A stretch of DNA of 64,000 bases from Actinoplanes aureus (GTDB taxonomy: Bacteria; Actinomycetota; Actinomycetes; Mycobacteriales; Micromonosporaceae). Shown in pieces: positions 36,059 to 44,560 of the stretch. The notes beneath the pieces are model-generated. The model did not search any database. It was not told where the DNA came from and worked only from the letters and a program-made list of their open reading frames with translations. The stretch covers positions 62,001-126,000 of the forward strand of contig NZ_JADQTO010000007.1 in NCBI RefSeq assembly GCF_015704865.1, read 5' to 3'. Made by a program: the position numbers and the translations under genes. Numbering within the stretch: the first letter of the stretch is position 1; the number at the start of each line of letters is the position of its first letter.

Positions 36059-37154
36059 TCTCCACCACCACCGTCCGTGTTACTGACGTCACTGCTGGCT
36101 AGAAGAGTTGCACTTCCAATGATCGACTGGAAGGGGATGTTCCGAGATCATAGAAACATCCGTGAATGAAAGCGCGCGCGTCGATCAATGGTTAGCCACG
36201 ACGATGGAGCCACGGGGCGCAGGGCGACGAAATCTGCAACTTGCGCGGCGAACCGCACGCGCAAGTTGCAGATCGATTTCGCCTTTTCCTCGTACGGATA
36301 TTGAAGCCGAAAGTTATTTCCAGGCGGTGACGAGGAAGCAAACATCATTTCACCAACATGATCAAATGGCGTGTCACCTGCACCACCGGGTCAGCGACTG
36401 ATCGCTCGCCACGCGCCACGACCGGCCGCAGGGGTGGGCGAAACCGGATGCAGGCGACACAGAAGGCTTGCGACATGATCGCTTGAGGGTTCGCGGACCA
36501 GGAAGCTGCGTGATCACTACGCGGTCGGCGACAGGAGAACTGTCGGATACTTGTCACTTCCCACCCTGCGAGCGCGACCGCCGGCACCGCACTGGCGGCT
36601 GAGGGTGAGCGAGCGCTCTCCGGGCCCTCGTGCGGCCCGGTGATCAATCCGGGCGCTCCAGGTCGCCGGTCGCTATTCATTAATTGCGGGCGGGATACCA
36701 AGAGAGACCATTTCCTTCACCCTGATATTTGCGGGAGACCTTCGTTTGAAAAGACCCCGGCCGGCCGGGGTGCTGAGGATCCTGGCAGGCCACGTCCGCC
36801 TCGGCGGACCGGTGCCACAGCGGCATTCCTATTCCGCCTCGCAATGGGACCGACGTTCCCGGCCGAAGGAATGCCCTGGGCGGAGAACGTGAGGCCGGAC
36901 AGCGTGCGGCATTCAGATATCGCCTGGGAGCGATCCCAGTTGTAGCGGTCAGCGGAAGCCACGGCTCGCGATCCTCGGCGCGTGGGGTTCACGCGCTCGG
37001 GAATCCAGACGAGGCCGGTCGACCCGGTTGGCGAAGCCGGCGAGGAGTCGTGGCCCCCGGTCAAGCGGCTGCCAGCGGAACCCTCGCTTGGACGGCGAAC
37101 AGGTGCCGGGACTCGATCCGGTCGCCGACCCCGTGGCGGACCTGAACGCGCTGA
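36059..37154. other. 1.1-kb stretch without a convincing gene
   Basis: Base composition falls below the surroundings, with several A/T-rich patches around 36300-36360 and 36670-36760. The short open frames here lack ribosome sites and normal third-position GC. Visible structure is a perfect 16-bp hairpin at 36232-36273 and a 16-bp palindrome CCCCGGCCGGCCGGGG at 36755-36770. It may be remnant or regulatory DNA. Confidence 0.6.
36232..36273. promoter_or_regulatory. Perfect 16-bp inverted repeat
   Basis: ATCTGCAACTTGCGCG at 36232-36247 is repeated inverted at 36258-36273 around a 10-nt spacer. After one interruption, CGAA and TTCG extend the pairing outward. A pyrimidine-rich CGCCTTTTCCTCG follows on the plus strand. 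It could be a terminator or a large operator. Confidence 0.55.
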
Positions 37155-37529
37155 TCAGTCACGGCGGTCCTCGGCCCGGTACGCCTCGATGACGGCCCGG
37201 CCGGTCGCCGAGTCGGCACCGATCGTCGCCTTGGTCTCCACCGCCACCGCCTCGGTGAGCGCGGCCCGGGCGGCGTCCAGCGTGGCCAGGATGTCCCGTG
37301 CGGTGGTGGCGGCCGGCCGTCGCCGGATCCCCTCGCCGAGCTCCAGCCCGGTGAGGTCACCCGTGCCGCCGACGGTGACCGTGACCATTCCATCAGGACT
37401 TCGCGCGGTCCGCGTGGGCTGCGCCAACCGGGACGACAGCTCCCGCGCCCGCCCGGCCCGCGCCTCGATCGCGATCTGCCAGTTGTCGATCCAGCGCTCG
37501 GCCTCATAGAGCTCCCGCCCGTCGAACAT
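37155..37529 (-). CDS. YbaB/EbfC-family-like protein
   Basis: A 124-residue protein with a helical N-terminal half (ERWIDNWQIAIEARAGRARE), the beta segment GMVTVTVGGTGDLTGLELGE, and a closing helix bundle (RDILATLDAARAALTEAVAV). This layout is that of YbaB/EbfC nucleoid-associated proteins, which actinobacteria carry in several divergent copies. The ATG at 37529 has GGAGG 7 bp upstream. Direct DNA binding is expected for the family but not shown. It may share a message with the gene upstream on the same strand. Confidence 0.75.
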   Translation of the reverse strand: MFDGRELYEAERWIDNWQIAIEARAGRARELSSRLAQPTRTARSPDGMVTVTVGGTGDLTGLELGEGIRRRPAATTARDILATLDAARAALTEAVAVETKATIGADSATGRAVIEAYRAEDRRD

Positions 37530-37617
37530 GACGCCGCCTCCATCCACTGTCGTGAGTACGCGAGACCCCACGCTAGCGAGCTCCACAAGATCACGGAGAG
37601 GCCTGTGGACAACTCGC

Positions 37618-37989
37618 TCAGCAGGGGTCGACGGCGTCCCAGGAACAGCGGAATTCAGCCGGCGGAAGGCGCCATTCGCGCAGTACGGCAAGGAGTGCAG
37701 CCTCGTCCGCGGCGTCCGCGTGGCGCACCCGGACGAAGCCGAGGTCATGGTCGTAGCCCTCGAGCCGGTCGGCCTCGAACTCCCAGTGGATCACCCGGAA
37801 GCTGCGGCCGGCGTCACTGTGCGCCCGGCCCGCGCGCCGCGCCGCCCGGTCGCCCGGGCCGACGCTGGGAACGATGTGCACGAACGACCACCGGTACGGC
37901 TGCGACGCCGGAACCGGCACGCCGAGCCGCCGCCCGAGCCGCAGTGCGGCCAGCTCGACGGCCGGCCACATCCATTCAGGCCGATCCAT
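37618..37989 (-). CDS. Hypothetical protein (123 residues)
   Basis: The protein begins MDRPEWMWPAVELAALRLG and contains RWSFVHIVPSVGPGDRAARR and a Trp-rich, acidic end (CSWDAVDPC). No domain is recognised. Codon use is consistent with coding. It lies upstream of the YbaB-like gene on the same strand and is divergent from the compact helicase at 38068. Confidence 0.55.
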   Translation of the reverse strand: MDRPEWMWPAVELAALRLGRRLGVPVPASQPYRWSFVHIVPSVGPGDRAARRAGRAHSDAGRSFRVIHWEFEADRLEGYDHDLGFVRVRHADAADEAALLAVLREWRLPPAEFRCSWDAVDPC

Positions 37990-38055
37990 GACGGTGGCAG
38001 TTTACGACCGGATGTGTCGAAGTCACCACGGAGCGTTTTTGTCGGGGGCGGGCGC

Positions 38056-38061
38056 TACGGT
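38056..38061 (+). promoter_or_regulatory. Probable -10 box for leaderless transcription of the 38068 gene
   Basis: TACGGT fits TANNNT and ends 6 bp before the GTG at 38068, with no ribosome site in between. This spacing also supports the choice of that start codon. Confidence 0.45.
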
Positions 38062-38067
38062 GCCCGG

Positions 38068-39372
38068 GTGAGTTCGAACGCGCTCGTCAGCCCGGCCGAG
38101 GAGGCCGCCACCGTCATCGCCGCGGTGCTGAGTGACCTCCGCTCCGGGTCCCACCGCGGGGTGGTGGTCGATTCGCCTCCCGGCGCCGGCAAGTCGACGC
38201 TGGTGGTGCGGGCCGCCGGTGAGCTGGCCGCGTCCGGCGCTCCGCTGATGATTGTCGCGCAGACCAACGAGCAGGTGGACGACCTGGTCGACCGGCTCGG
38301 GGCACGCTCGCCGGAGGTCACCGTGGGCCGGCTCTCGGCGGTCGACTACGAGCCGTCGGCCCGGGTCCGGGCTCATCCGGCGTGCCGGGTCGCGGCCAAG
38401 GTCGCCGACCTCGGCTCGCCGGCGGTCACCATCGGCACGGCGGCCAAGTGGGCCACGGTGACCGAGGGCACCTGGCCGTGGGCGATCGTGGACGAGGCGT
38501 ACCAGATGCGGTCGGACGCGCTGCTGCGCGTCGCGCCTCGCTTCGAGCGCGCCCTCTTCGTCGGCGATCCCGGTCAGCTCGACCCGTTCTCGACCGTCGA
38601 GGTGGATCGGTGGGTCGGGCTCTCCTGGGACCCGATGCAGAGCGCGGTGGCGGTGCTGCTCCGGCACAATCCCGACTTGCCGGTGCACCGCCTGCCGGTC
38701 TCCTGGCGCCTGCCGGCCTCGGCGGCACCGGTGGTGGCCGCCGCGTTCTATCCGTTCACCGGGTTCCGCTCGGGCACCGGGCCGGCGGACCGCCGGCTCG
38801 CCTTCCAGCGGCCGGCCGAGGACGTGCTGGACGACGTGCTGGACACCGCGGCGGCGACCGGCTGGGGCCTGCATGAGTTGCCGGCCCGGTTCACCGTGCG
38901 GACCGACGCCGAGGCAGCCGCCGCCTGCGCCGCGTTGGCCGGCCGGGCCCTGATCCGGGACGGCGTGGCCGAGTCCGAGTCCGGGAGCGGCCCGCTCACC
39001 CCCGCCCGGATCGCCATCGGGGCCGCGCACCGCGACCAGGTGGCGGCGATCCGCGCGCTGCTGCCGCCGGAGGCCGCCGAGGTCACCGTCGACACGGCCA
39101 ACCGCCTACAGGGCCGGGAGTACGACTTGACCGTGGTGCTGCACCCGCTCTCCGGGCGACGCGATGCCACCGCTTTCCACCTGGAGTCGGGCCGGCTCTG
39201 CGTGCTCACCTCCCGGCACCGGCACTCCTGCGTGGTGGTGGCGCGGGCCGGGATCGCCGAGCTGCTCGACGCGCACCCGTCCACCGAGCCGATGCATCTG
39301 AACGTTCCAGTCAAGTTCCCCGACGGATGGGAGGCAAATCAATCGATGCTTGCGCATTTGTACCGTACGTAA
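38068..39372 (+). CDS. Compact SF1 (Upf1-like) helicase/ATPase
   Basis: A 434-residue ATPase with a minimal SF1 helicase core. Walker A is VVDSPPGAGKSTLVVRA near residue 35, Walker B is AIVDEAYQMRSDALL, motif III is FVGDPGQLDPF, motif IV SWRLPASAAP, and motif V DTANRLQGREYDLTVVL. Arginines in LTSRHRHSCVVVARA stand for motif VI. It lacks accessory 1B/2B domains. It probably translocates on single-stranded nucleic acid. Next downstream, 12 bp away, is a beta-family protein and then a Prim-Pol, so a shared DNA-processing role is possible but inferred from adjacency. The GTG is likely leaderless. Confidence 0.83.
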   Translation: MSSNALVSPAEEAATVIAAVLSDLRSGSHRGVVVDSPPGAGKSTLVVRAAGELAASGAPLMIVAQTNEQVDDLVDRLGARSPEVTVGRLSAVDYEPSARVRAHPACRVAAKVADLGSPAVTIGTAAKWATVTEGTWPWAIVDEAYQMRSDALLRVAPRFERALFVGDPGQLDPFSTVEVDRWVGLSWDPMQSAVAVLLRHNPDLPVHRLPVSWRLPASAAPVVAAAFYPFTGFRSGTGPADRRLAFQRPAEDVLDDVLDTAAATGWGLHELPARFTVRTDAEAAAACAALAGRALIRDGVAESESGSGPLTPARIAIGAAHRDQVAAIRALLPPEAAEVTVDTANRLQGREYDLTVVLHPLSGRRDATAFHLESGRLCVLTSRHRHSCVVVARAGIAELLDAHPSTEPMHLNVPVKFPDGWEANQSMLAHLYRT

Positions 39373-39384
39373 CACTGTTAACAC

Positions 39385-40380
39385 ATGGAGTGTGCTGCGG
39401 TCTATCGCCCGATACTGCGGCCGCGCCGCGGTGAGCTGACCGCGCTGGCCCACCTCGCCGACGACGAAGCGGCACGTCTCGCACCCGTCCTGGAGATCGA
39501 TCCGGACGACAGCGTCCTTCCCCTGCTCCGCGAGCTGCGGCCACGGACCGCCATGCTGGCGCTGGACTTCGGTGCCGCGGGCGAGCCGCGCGCCCTGTCG
39601 TTCGCCCGGGAGCTGGCCGCTCTCGGTGTGGCGATGGTTCCGGTGCTGCGGGCGTACGACAGCGGGCGGCACCTGGTCGCGCACGGACGGGCCGCCCGCA
39701 TGCACCTGCATCGCGCGGTTCTGCGGTTCCAGCCGCACGCCGACGCCGGCAACCCGGCGGAGGCGAACGCCGTCATCGACCGGGTGCTGGGCGCCACGGC
39801 GCTCGAGCCGGACGAGGTCGATCTGCTGATCGACCTGGCCGAGATGGCGTGCGTGGCGCACGCCGACGAGGTGGTCGAACGCGCCCGGCGGGTGATCCGC
39901 TGGGCGAAGGGCGCACCGTGGCGATCGATCAGCGTGGCCTCCGGTGCGATGCCGCCGAACCTCGACGACCTGCCCACCGACCGCCCGGTGCCGGTCGGCC
40001 GCCTGGACGCCCAGGTCTGGACGCGCCTCGAGGAGCCGCGGATCGGGTACGCCGACTACGGGGTGACGTCGCCGGTGCGGCGACTCGGCGTGCAGTACCA
40101 CCGGCAGCTGCCGACCCTGCGCTACACCGCGGAGCAGGACTGGTGGATTTACCGGTGGGCACGGCGTGGCGGGCGCAGCGACGACCGCTGCCACGATCTC
40201 TGCCGGACGCTGGTGATGTCGCCGCAATGGCCCGCGGCCGGGGCCCGGTTCTCGTGGGGCGACGCCGAGATCGCACGCCGGTCGCGGACCGCGCGGGGCG
40301 CCGGGAGCTCGGCGAGCTGGATCGCCTGGAGCACATCGCATCACATCTCGCATGTACTGCGGACGCTGCCGGAGCCCTGA
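39385..40380 (+). CDS. Beta-family protein (phage T4 beta-like)
   Basis: A 331-residue protein that fits the family described as beta protein, named from phage T4. It starts ECAAVYRPILRPRRGELTAL, the usual opening in which the protein handles a replicated list of residues like YxPILKxKxGE. It continues with APVLEIDPDD and a TIM-barrel-like series of strands (VAMVPVLRAYDS, DLLIDLAEMA, WRSISVASGAMP). The function is unknown; members occur near mobile or defence genes. It starts 12 bp after the helicase gene, with no strong ribosome site. Confidence 0.75.
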   Translation: MECAAVYRPILRPRRGELTALAHLADDEAARLAPVLEIDPDDSVLPLLRELRPRTAMLALDFGAAGEPRALSFARELAALGVAMVPVLRAYDSGRHLVAHGRAARMHLHRAVLRFQPHADAGNPAEANAVIDRVLGATALEPDEVDLLIDLAEMACVAHADEVVERARRVIRWAKGAPWRSISVASGAMPPNLDDLPTDRPVPVGRLDAQVWTRLEEPRIGYADYGVTSPVRRLGVQYHRQLPTLRYTAEQDWWIYRWARRGGRSDDRCHDLCRTLVMSPQWPAAGARFSWGDAEIARRSRTARGAGSSASWIAWSTSHHISHVLRTLPEP

Positions 40381-40388
40381 AATTGTCG

Positions 40389-40394
40389 TACGGT
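40389..40394 (+). promoter_or_regulatory. Probable -10 box for the Prim-Pol gene
   Basis: TACGGT lies 7 bp before the ATG at 40402 with no ribosome site between, again the leaderless arrangement. Confidence 0.4.
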
Positions 40395-40401
40395 TGTTCT
40401 A

Positions 40402-41250
40402 ATGTCGCTCACGGCTGCCCTCGCGTACGCCCGGCACGGCATCCCGGTCCTGCCGGTGCACACGCCTGACCAGGGTGGTGCCTGTTCCTGCCTCCGAGGA
40501 GCCCGATGCGACCGTCCCGGCAAGCACCCCCGACTCCGGCACGGGCTGAGCGAGGCCTCCACCGACCCGCGGCAGATCACGCTCTGGTGGTTCCACTGGC
40601 CCCGGGCGAACGTCGGCCTGCGCACCGGCGTCGTGATGGACGTGGCGGACATCGACTCGGCGGAGGGCTGGCACGGCCTGCGTCACCTGCTCGCCGACGA
40701 CGTGCCGGCCGGGCCGTGGGTGCGCACCGGCGGGGGCGGTCGCCACCTCTGGTTCCGTCCCACCGGCTTCGGCAACCGCGTCGGCCTGCTGCCCGGCCTC
40801 GACTGGCGAGGCGCCGGCGGCTACGTGCTTGCCCCGCCGTCGAAACACGCCACCGGAGCGGACTACACCTGGCTACGGCGCCCCTCGGCCGGGCTGCCGG
40901 TCAGCCCGGCGCCGCTGCTCGCGCTGATCGAGGGACCGCCGCCCGCGCTGCGAGACGATCACCCGATCACACACCCCGATCGGTACGCCGAGGCCGCGCT
41001 GGACGCCGAGGCGGACCGGGTGGCCCGCGCACCGGTGGGTACGCGCAACGACACGTTGAACCGGGCGGCGTTCGTGCTCGGCCGTTTCGTCGGGGCCGGC
41101 CTGCTGGACGCGGCGACCGTGCGGTGGGAGCTCACGGCGGCGGCCCGCCACGCCGGGCTGGGCACGGCGGAGATCAAGGGCACGATTCGATCCGGGATGA
41201 CCGCCGGGAGGCGGCAGCCGTTCGAACACCGCCCCAGAAGCGCCGCCTGA
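40402..41250 (+). CDS. Bifunctional DNA primase/polymerase (AEP Prim-Pol)
   Basis: A 282-residue archaeo-eukaryotic-type primase. A Cys/His cluster CSCLRGARCDRPGKHP opens the domain. The acidic metal site lies in VVMDVADIDS (D80, D83, D85), followed by the RTGGGGRHLWF motif and WRGAGGYVLAPPS. The C-terminal 70 residues (GTRNDTLNRAAFVLGRFVG to TIRSGMTAG) are a PriCT-like helical domain. Enzymes of this kind prime and copy plasmids, phages and actinomycete integrative elements. No integrase, helicase loader or attachment site is nearby, so it looks domesticated or part of a repair or defence unit with the two genes upstream. Confidence 0.85.
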   Translation: MSLTAALAYARHGIPVLPVHTPDQGGACSCLRGARCDRPGKHPRLRHGLSEASTDPRQITLWWFHWPRANVGLRTGVVMDVADIDSAEGWHGLRHLLADDVPAGPWVRTGGGGRHLWFRPTGFGNRVGLLPGLDWRGAGGYVLAPPSKHATGADYTWLRRPSAGLPVSPAPLLALIEGPPPALRDDHPITHPDRYAEAALDAEADRVARAPVGTRNDTLNRAAFVLGRFVGAGLLDAATVRWELTAAARHAGLGTAEIKGTIRSGMTAGRRQPFEHRPRSAA

Positions 41251-41398
41251 CCCGGTACGCCGTGCCGAGACCGCATCCGAAGCGGGCAGACGGTCATAGT
41301 GGACTCCCCCGTTCGGTGGGCGGAAACGGCTGATCGGGAGGCGGCCGCCCCTGGAAACCCGCCGGTAGCCTGGCGGTCGAGGCGGGCCAGGGGGCGGA

Positions 41399-43171
41399 AT
41401 GCTGCGTGCAGACATGATCGGCGACCGGAGTGTGCTCGCCGATCCCGCACGTCTGCGTTCGGTGCGCCGGATCGCCCAGGGCCCGGTGCCGGACGAGGCG
41501 TTCGACCGGCTCGCCATGCTGGTGCGCAAGCTGGTGGACGCGCCGACCTGTGTGGTGTGCCTGGTCGATGAGGAGAAGCAGATCCTGGCCGGGCACGTGG
41601 GCGTGCCCGATCCGCAGGCCGCCGCCGGGGAGATGCCGCTCACCCATTCGTTCAGCCGGCATGTGGTCGTCGCCGGGGAGATGCTGGCCGTTCCGGACGT
41701 GCGTGCCGATCCGCGGATGCGGGACAACCCGGCGATCGAGGAGCTCGGCGCCATCGCGTACGTGGGTGCGCCGATCACCGACCCGGACGGGCTGGTCGTC
41801 GGCACGCTCTGCGCGGTCGACCAGGAGCCGCGGGTCTGGACGCCGAGCGAGGTGGCCCTGCTCAGCGAGCTGGCCGCGGTGTGTTCGTCGGAGGTGTGCC
41901 TGCGGATCGCGCGGGCCGCGGCCGACGAGGCCCGGCGGGCGGCCGAGTCGGCGCATCACCAACTGGAGCTACTCGCCGAGGTGACCGAGTCGCTGACCGC
42001 GACCATGGACGTGGACGAGGCGATGCGCCGGCTCGGGCGGATTCTCACCGCCCGGCTGGCCGACTGGTGCGTGGTGCTGCTGGGCGGTCCGGAGCACGTG
42101 TCGGCCACGCATCGTGACCCGGAGCGTGCTGCCGACATGGCCCGGCTGCCGGATCTGGCCGCCCGATCCAAGGTCGATCTGCGGGCGATGCTGAGGGCGG
42201 TTCGCCGCGGCGGGCGGGTGGTGCGCGCCGACCTGGCGAGCCGGGTACGCGACCCCGGTCTGGCCGAGATCACCGCGCGGGCCGGGTTCGGCTCGTCGCT
42301 GATCGTGCCGATCACGTCGCCGGTGCGGCGCCGGGTGCTCGGGGCGGTGTTGCTGGTGAACCGGCCGGAGCGGTCGTCGTTCACGGCCGCCGAGGAGGCG
42401 ACCGCCGCCGAGATCGGCCGCCGGGCCGGGCTGGCCGTGGAGAACAGCCGCCTCTTCCGGGAGCAGCGGCACGTGGCCGAGGTGTTGCAGCGCAGCCTGC
42501 TCACCGAGTTACCGGCGATTCCCGGCGTGGAGCTGCACGCCCGCTATCTGCCGGCTCAGGACGGCGCCGCGGTCGGCGGCGACTGGTACGACGCGTTCGT
42601 GCAGCCGGACGGCAGCGTCGTGGTCGCCGTGGGCGACGTGTCCGGGCACGACATCGAGGCGGCGGCCACGATGGGCCAGCTGCGCAATCTGGTACGCGGG
42701 GACGCGTACGGCCGGGACGAGGAGCCGGGTGGGCTGCTCACCACGCTGGACCGGACGCTGCACGGCCTGCGGGTGCCGGCGGCGGCCACCGCCGTGCTGG
42801 CCCGGATCCGCAGGTCCCGCTCGGGGTACGCGGTGAGCTTCGCCAACGCCGGCCACCCGCCCCCGCTGCTGCTCCTGCCGAATGGTGACGTCCAGGTCTG
42901 GTGGGTTCCGCCGGAGCCGCTGCTCGGGTTGCCGTCACCGGAGCCACGGTCCACCTCCCACCGGTACGTGCCGTCCGGTTCCGTCCTGCTGCTCTACACC
43001 GACGGCCTGGTCGAGGACCGGGAGCGGCTGCTCGACGACGGAGTGGAGCGGCTCTGCACGGCGCTGCGGGCGAACGCCGGGTGCACCGGCCCCGACCTCT
43101 GTTCCCGGTTGCTGGAGGTGGCGCCGGCGCGTACCGACGACATCGCGTTATTGCAGGTCCGGCTCGATTGA
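41399..43171 (+). CDS. Two-GAF, PP2C (SpoIIE-type) serine phosphatase
   Basis: A 590-residue signalling protein. Residues about 20-170 are a first GAF domain (TCVVCLVDEEKQILAGHVG, AYVGAPITDPDGLVVGTLCA), 190-350 a second one (ADWCVVLLGG, SSLIVPITSPVRRRVLGAVL), and 370-590 a SpoIIE-like PP2C domain. Its Mn-binding aspartates are in GAAVGGDWYDAF, AVGDVSGHDIEAA and RTDDIALLQV. Such proteins dephosphorylate STAS anti-sigma antagonists and so release sigma factors. A STAS protein is encoded at 52742, but a link is conjecture. A short helix before the phosphatase (RHVAEVLQRSLLT) transmits the signal. Confidence 0.9.
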   Translation: MLRADMIGDRSVLADPARLRSVRRIAQGPVPDEAFDRLAMLVRKLVDAPTCVVCLVDEEKQILAGHVGVPDPQAAAGEMPLTHSFSRHVVVAGEMLAVPDVRADPRMRDNPAIEELGAIAYVGAPITDPDGLVVGTLCAVDQEPRVWTPSEVALLSELAAVCSSEVCLRIARAAADEARRAAESAHHQLELLAEVTESLTATMDVDEAMRRLGRILTARLADWCVVLLGGPEHVSATHRDPERAADMARLPDLAARSKVDLRAMLRAVRRGGRVVRADLASRVRDPGLAEITARAGFGSSLIVPITSPVRRRVLGAVLLVNRPERSSFTAAEEATAAEIGRRAGLAVENSRLFREQRHVAEVLQRSLLTELPAIPGVELHARYLPAQDGAAVGGDWYDAFVQPDGSVVVAVGDVSGHDIEAAATMGQLRNLVRGDAYGRDEEPGGLLTTLDRTLHGLRVPAAATAVLARIRRSRSGYAVSFANAGHPPPLLLLPNGDVQVWWVPPEPLLGLPSPEPRSTSHRYVPSGSVLLLYTDGLVEDRERLLDDGVERLCTALRANAGCTGPDLCSRLLEVAPARTDDIALLQVRLD

Positions 43172-44560
43172 CGGCGGGCCACCGTGGGTCCAGGGCGTTT
43201 CCGCCGGATCGGGCAGCGTCCCGCCCGGACGGTAGGCCTCACTGAGTGTGGTGAGCACCAGCCGCTCCCCCACCTGCGGCACGCTGCCCGGTTCGGCGAC
43301 CAGTTTGCGGCCCATCCCGCCGGAGAGTTCCAGCAGCACGTCACGGCCGTCCCCGGCCGGGCTCACCGAGATCACCTTGGCCTTCTGCGCGGGCCGGGCC
43401 GGCGAGGTCAGCGACGTTCCGGGTTCGACCCGGACCTCCTCGGTGGTACGCACCATGATCCGCGGGCGCAGCACCGGCCGTTTGCCGCTGTCGTCGACGC
43501 GGTCCGGGTTGGCGAGCGTGACCGTGCCGGCGAAGGCCGCCCCGGTCAGCCGGTACTCGGCCAGGACCAGCGGATCGTCGAAGGCGCGTTGTACGGCGTA
43601 CCGGGCGGCGGCGTTCTCCAGCCGCTGGAGCCGGGCCGCGGCGGCGACCGCACCGTCCCGCCGGGGCTGCGGCGCTCCGCCGTCCGCCACGTATTGCGTG
43701 AACGCCGTGAACGCGTCTTTGTCGGAGGTCCACCGCGACGCCACCCGCTCACCGACCGGCAGGCGGCGCAGCAGGTCGAGCACCCGCCACATCCGTTCCC
43801 AGGTGGGCAGCAGCAGGTCGCGGAGCACGCCGGGAAGTTCCGGCGCGGACCGTTCGATGAGCGGGGCCAGCACCCGATTGTCGAACTCCGGATCGGTGGC
43901 CGGGCCCGCGACTGGGCCGTTCTCGGCTTCCCGGGCGGCCTCGGCGCCCGACTCGATCCAGGCGAGTTGTACGCCGAGCTGGGCGTCCTCGGCCGAGCTC
44001 TGCCCGGTCGCCCAGTGCAGCCCGAGTGCTTGCACGGCGTTGAGCAGCAGGCACGAGCCGGGGATCTCGGCGGTGCCGGCGAAGAAGGTCAGCCAGCGGC
44101 CGAGCAGCGGGACACCGGCGGGGACCGGGTATTCGCCGTCGGTCGTGCGAAATCGGGTGGACCGGCCGAGCATCCGGAGGAAGTCGACGCCGCCCGGGTT
44201 CGGGACCCACAGTTGCGGTGCGTCCACGTACCGCTGGCGCACGTCCTTGCCCCGGTCGACCGGGACGTCCTCGGTCTCGGTGGCGAACGAGTCGAGGTAC
44301 GGAACGAGGATCTCGGCCAGGGCGGCGAAGAACGCGAACCGGTCGTCGCGGTTGCGCGGTTGTGCCACGACCAGCAGCCGCGGAGCGGAACGATCGGTTC
44401 CGATCAGAGCGGCCAGGGGCGCGTTCGCCTCACCCGCCATCGCCAACGGGATCAAAATCAGCGGATGCTCGTGAACGTGCAGGTGACGGACGGTCGCGAT
44501 CGGTTGAGCCTGCCCGAAGGCAACCGCCTGCGCTCGGGCAAAGGCGGTCAAAGTGCTCAA
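43148..44560 (-). CDS. Unknown partner protein of the Cas4-like nuclease (470 residues)
   Basis: No family is recognised. The N-terminal 100 residues have alternating strands and helices (RHLHVHEHPLILIPLAMAG, PRLLVVAQPRNRDDRFAFFA), the centre is helical, and the C-terminal 120 residues look beta-rich (AGTVTLANPDRV, RIMVRTTEEVRVEPGTSL, AKVISVSPAGDGRDVLLEL). The start is taken as the TTG at 44560, in a 4-bp TTGA overlap with the stop of the nuclease gene, which implies tight coupling and probably a complex. The open frame further upstream is the nuclease gene in another register. It ends convergently, 24 bp inside the PP2C gene. Confidence 0.7.
   Translation of the reverse strand: MSTLTAFARAQAVAFGQAQPIATVRHLHVHEHPLILIPLAMAGEANAPLAALIGTDRSAPRLLVVAQPRNRDDRFAFFAALAEILVPYLDSFATETEDVPVDRGKDVRQRYVDAPQLWVPNPGGVDFLRMLGRSTRFRTTDGEYPVPAGVPLLGRWLTFFAGTAEIPGSCLLLNAVQALGLHWATGQSSAEDAQLGVQLAWIESGAEAAREAENGPVAGPATDPEFDNRVLAPLIERSAPELPGVLRDLLLPTWERMWRVLDLLRRLPVGERVASRWTSDKDAFTAFTQYVADGGAPQPRRDGAVAAAARLQRLENAAARYAVQRAFDDPLVLAEYRLTGAAFAGTVTLANPDRVDDSGKRPVLRPRIMVRTTEEVRVEPGTSLTSPARPAQKAKVISVSPAGDGRDVLLELSGGMGRKLVAEPGSVPQVGERLVLTTLSEAYRPGGTLPDPAETPWTHGGPPSIEPDLQ

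Noticed and set aside
36640..36945. A 101-codon plus-strand frame in the gene-free stretch.
   Set aside because: Composition does not show the third-position GC of neighbouring genes, there is no ribosome site and no recognisable domain.
40402..41250. Prim-Pol as a sign of an actinomycete integrative conjugative element.
   Set aside because: No tyrosine recombinase, excisionase, FtsK-like transfer protein, tRNA gene or attachment repeats can be seen around it.
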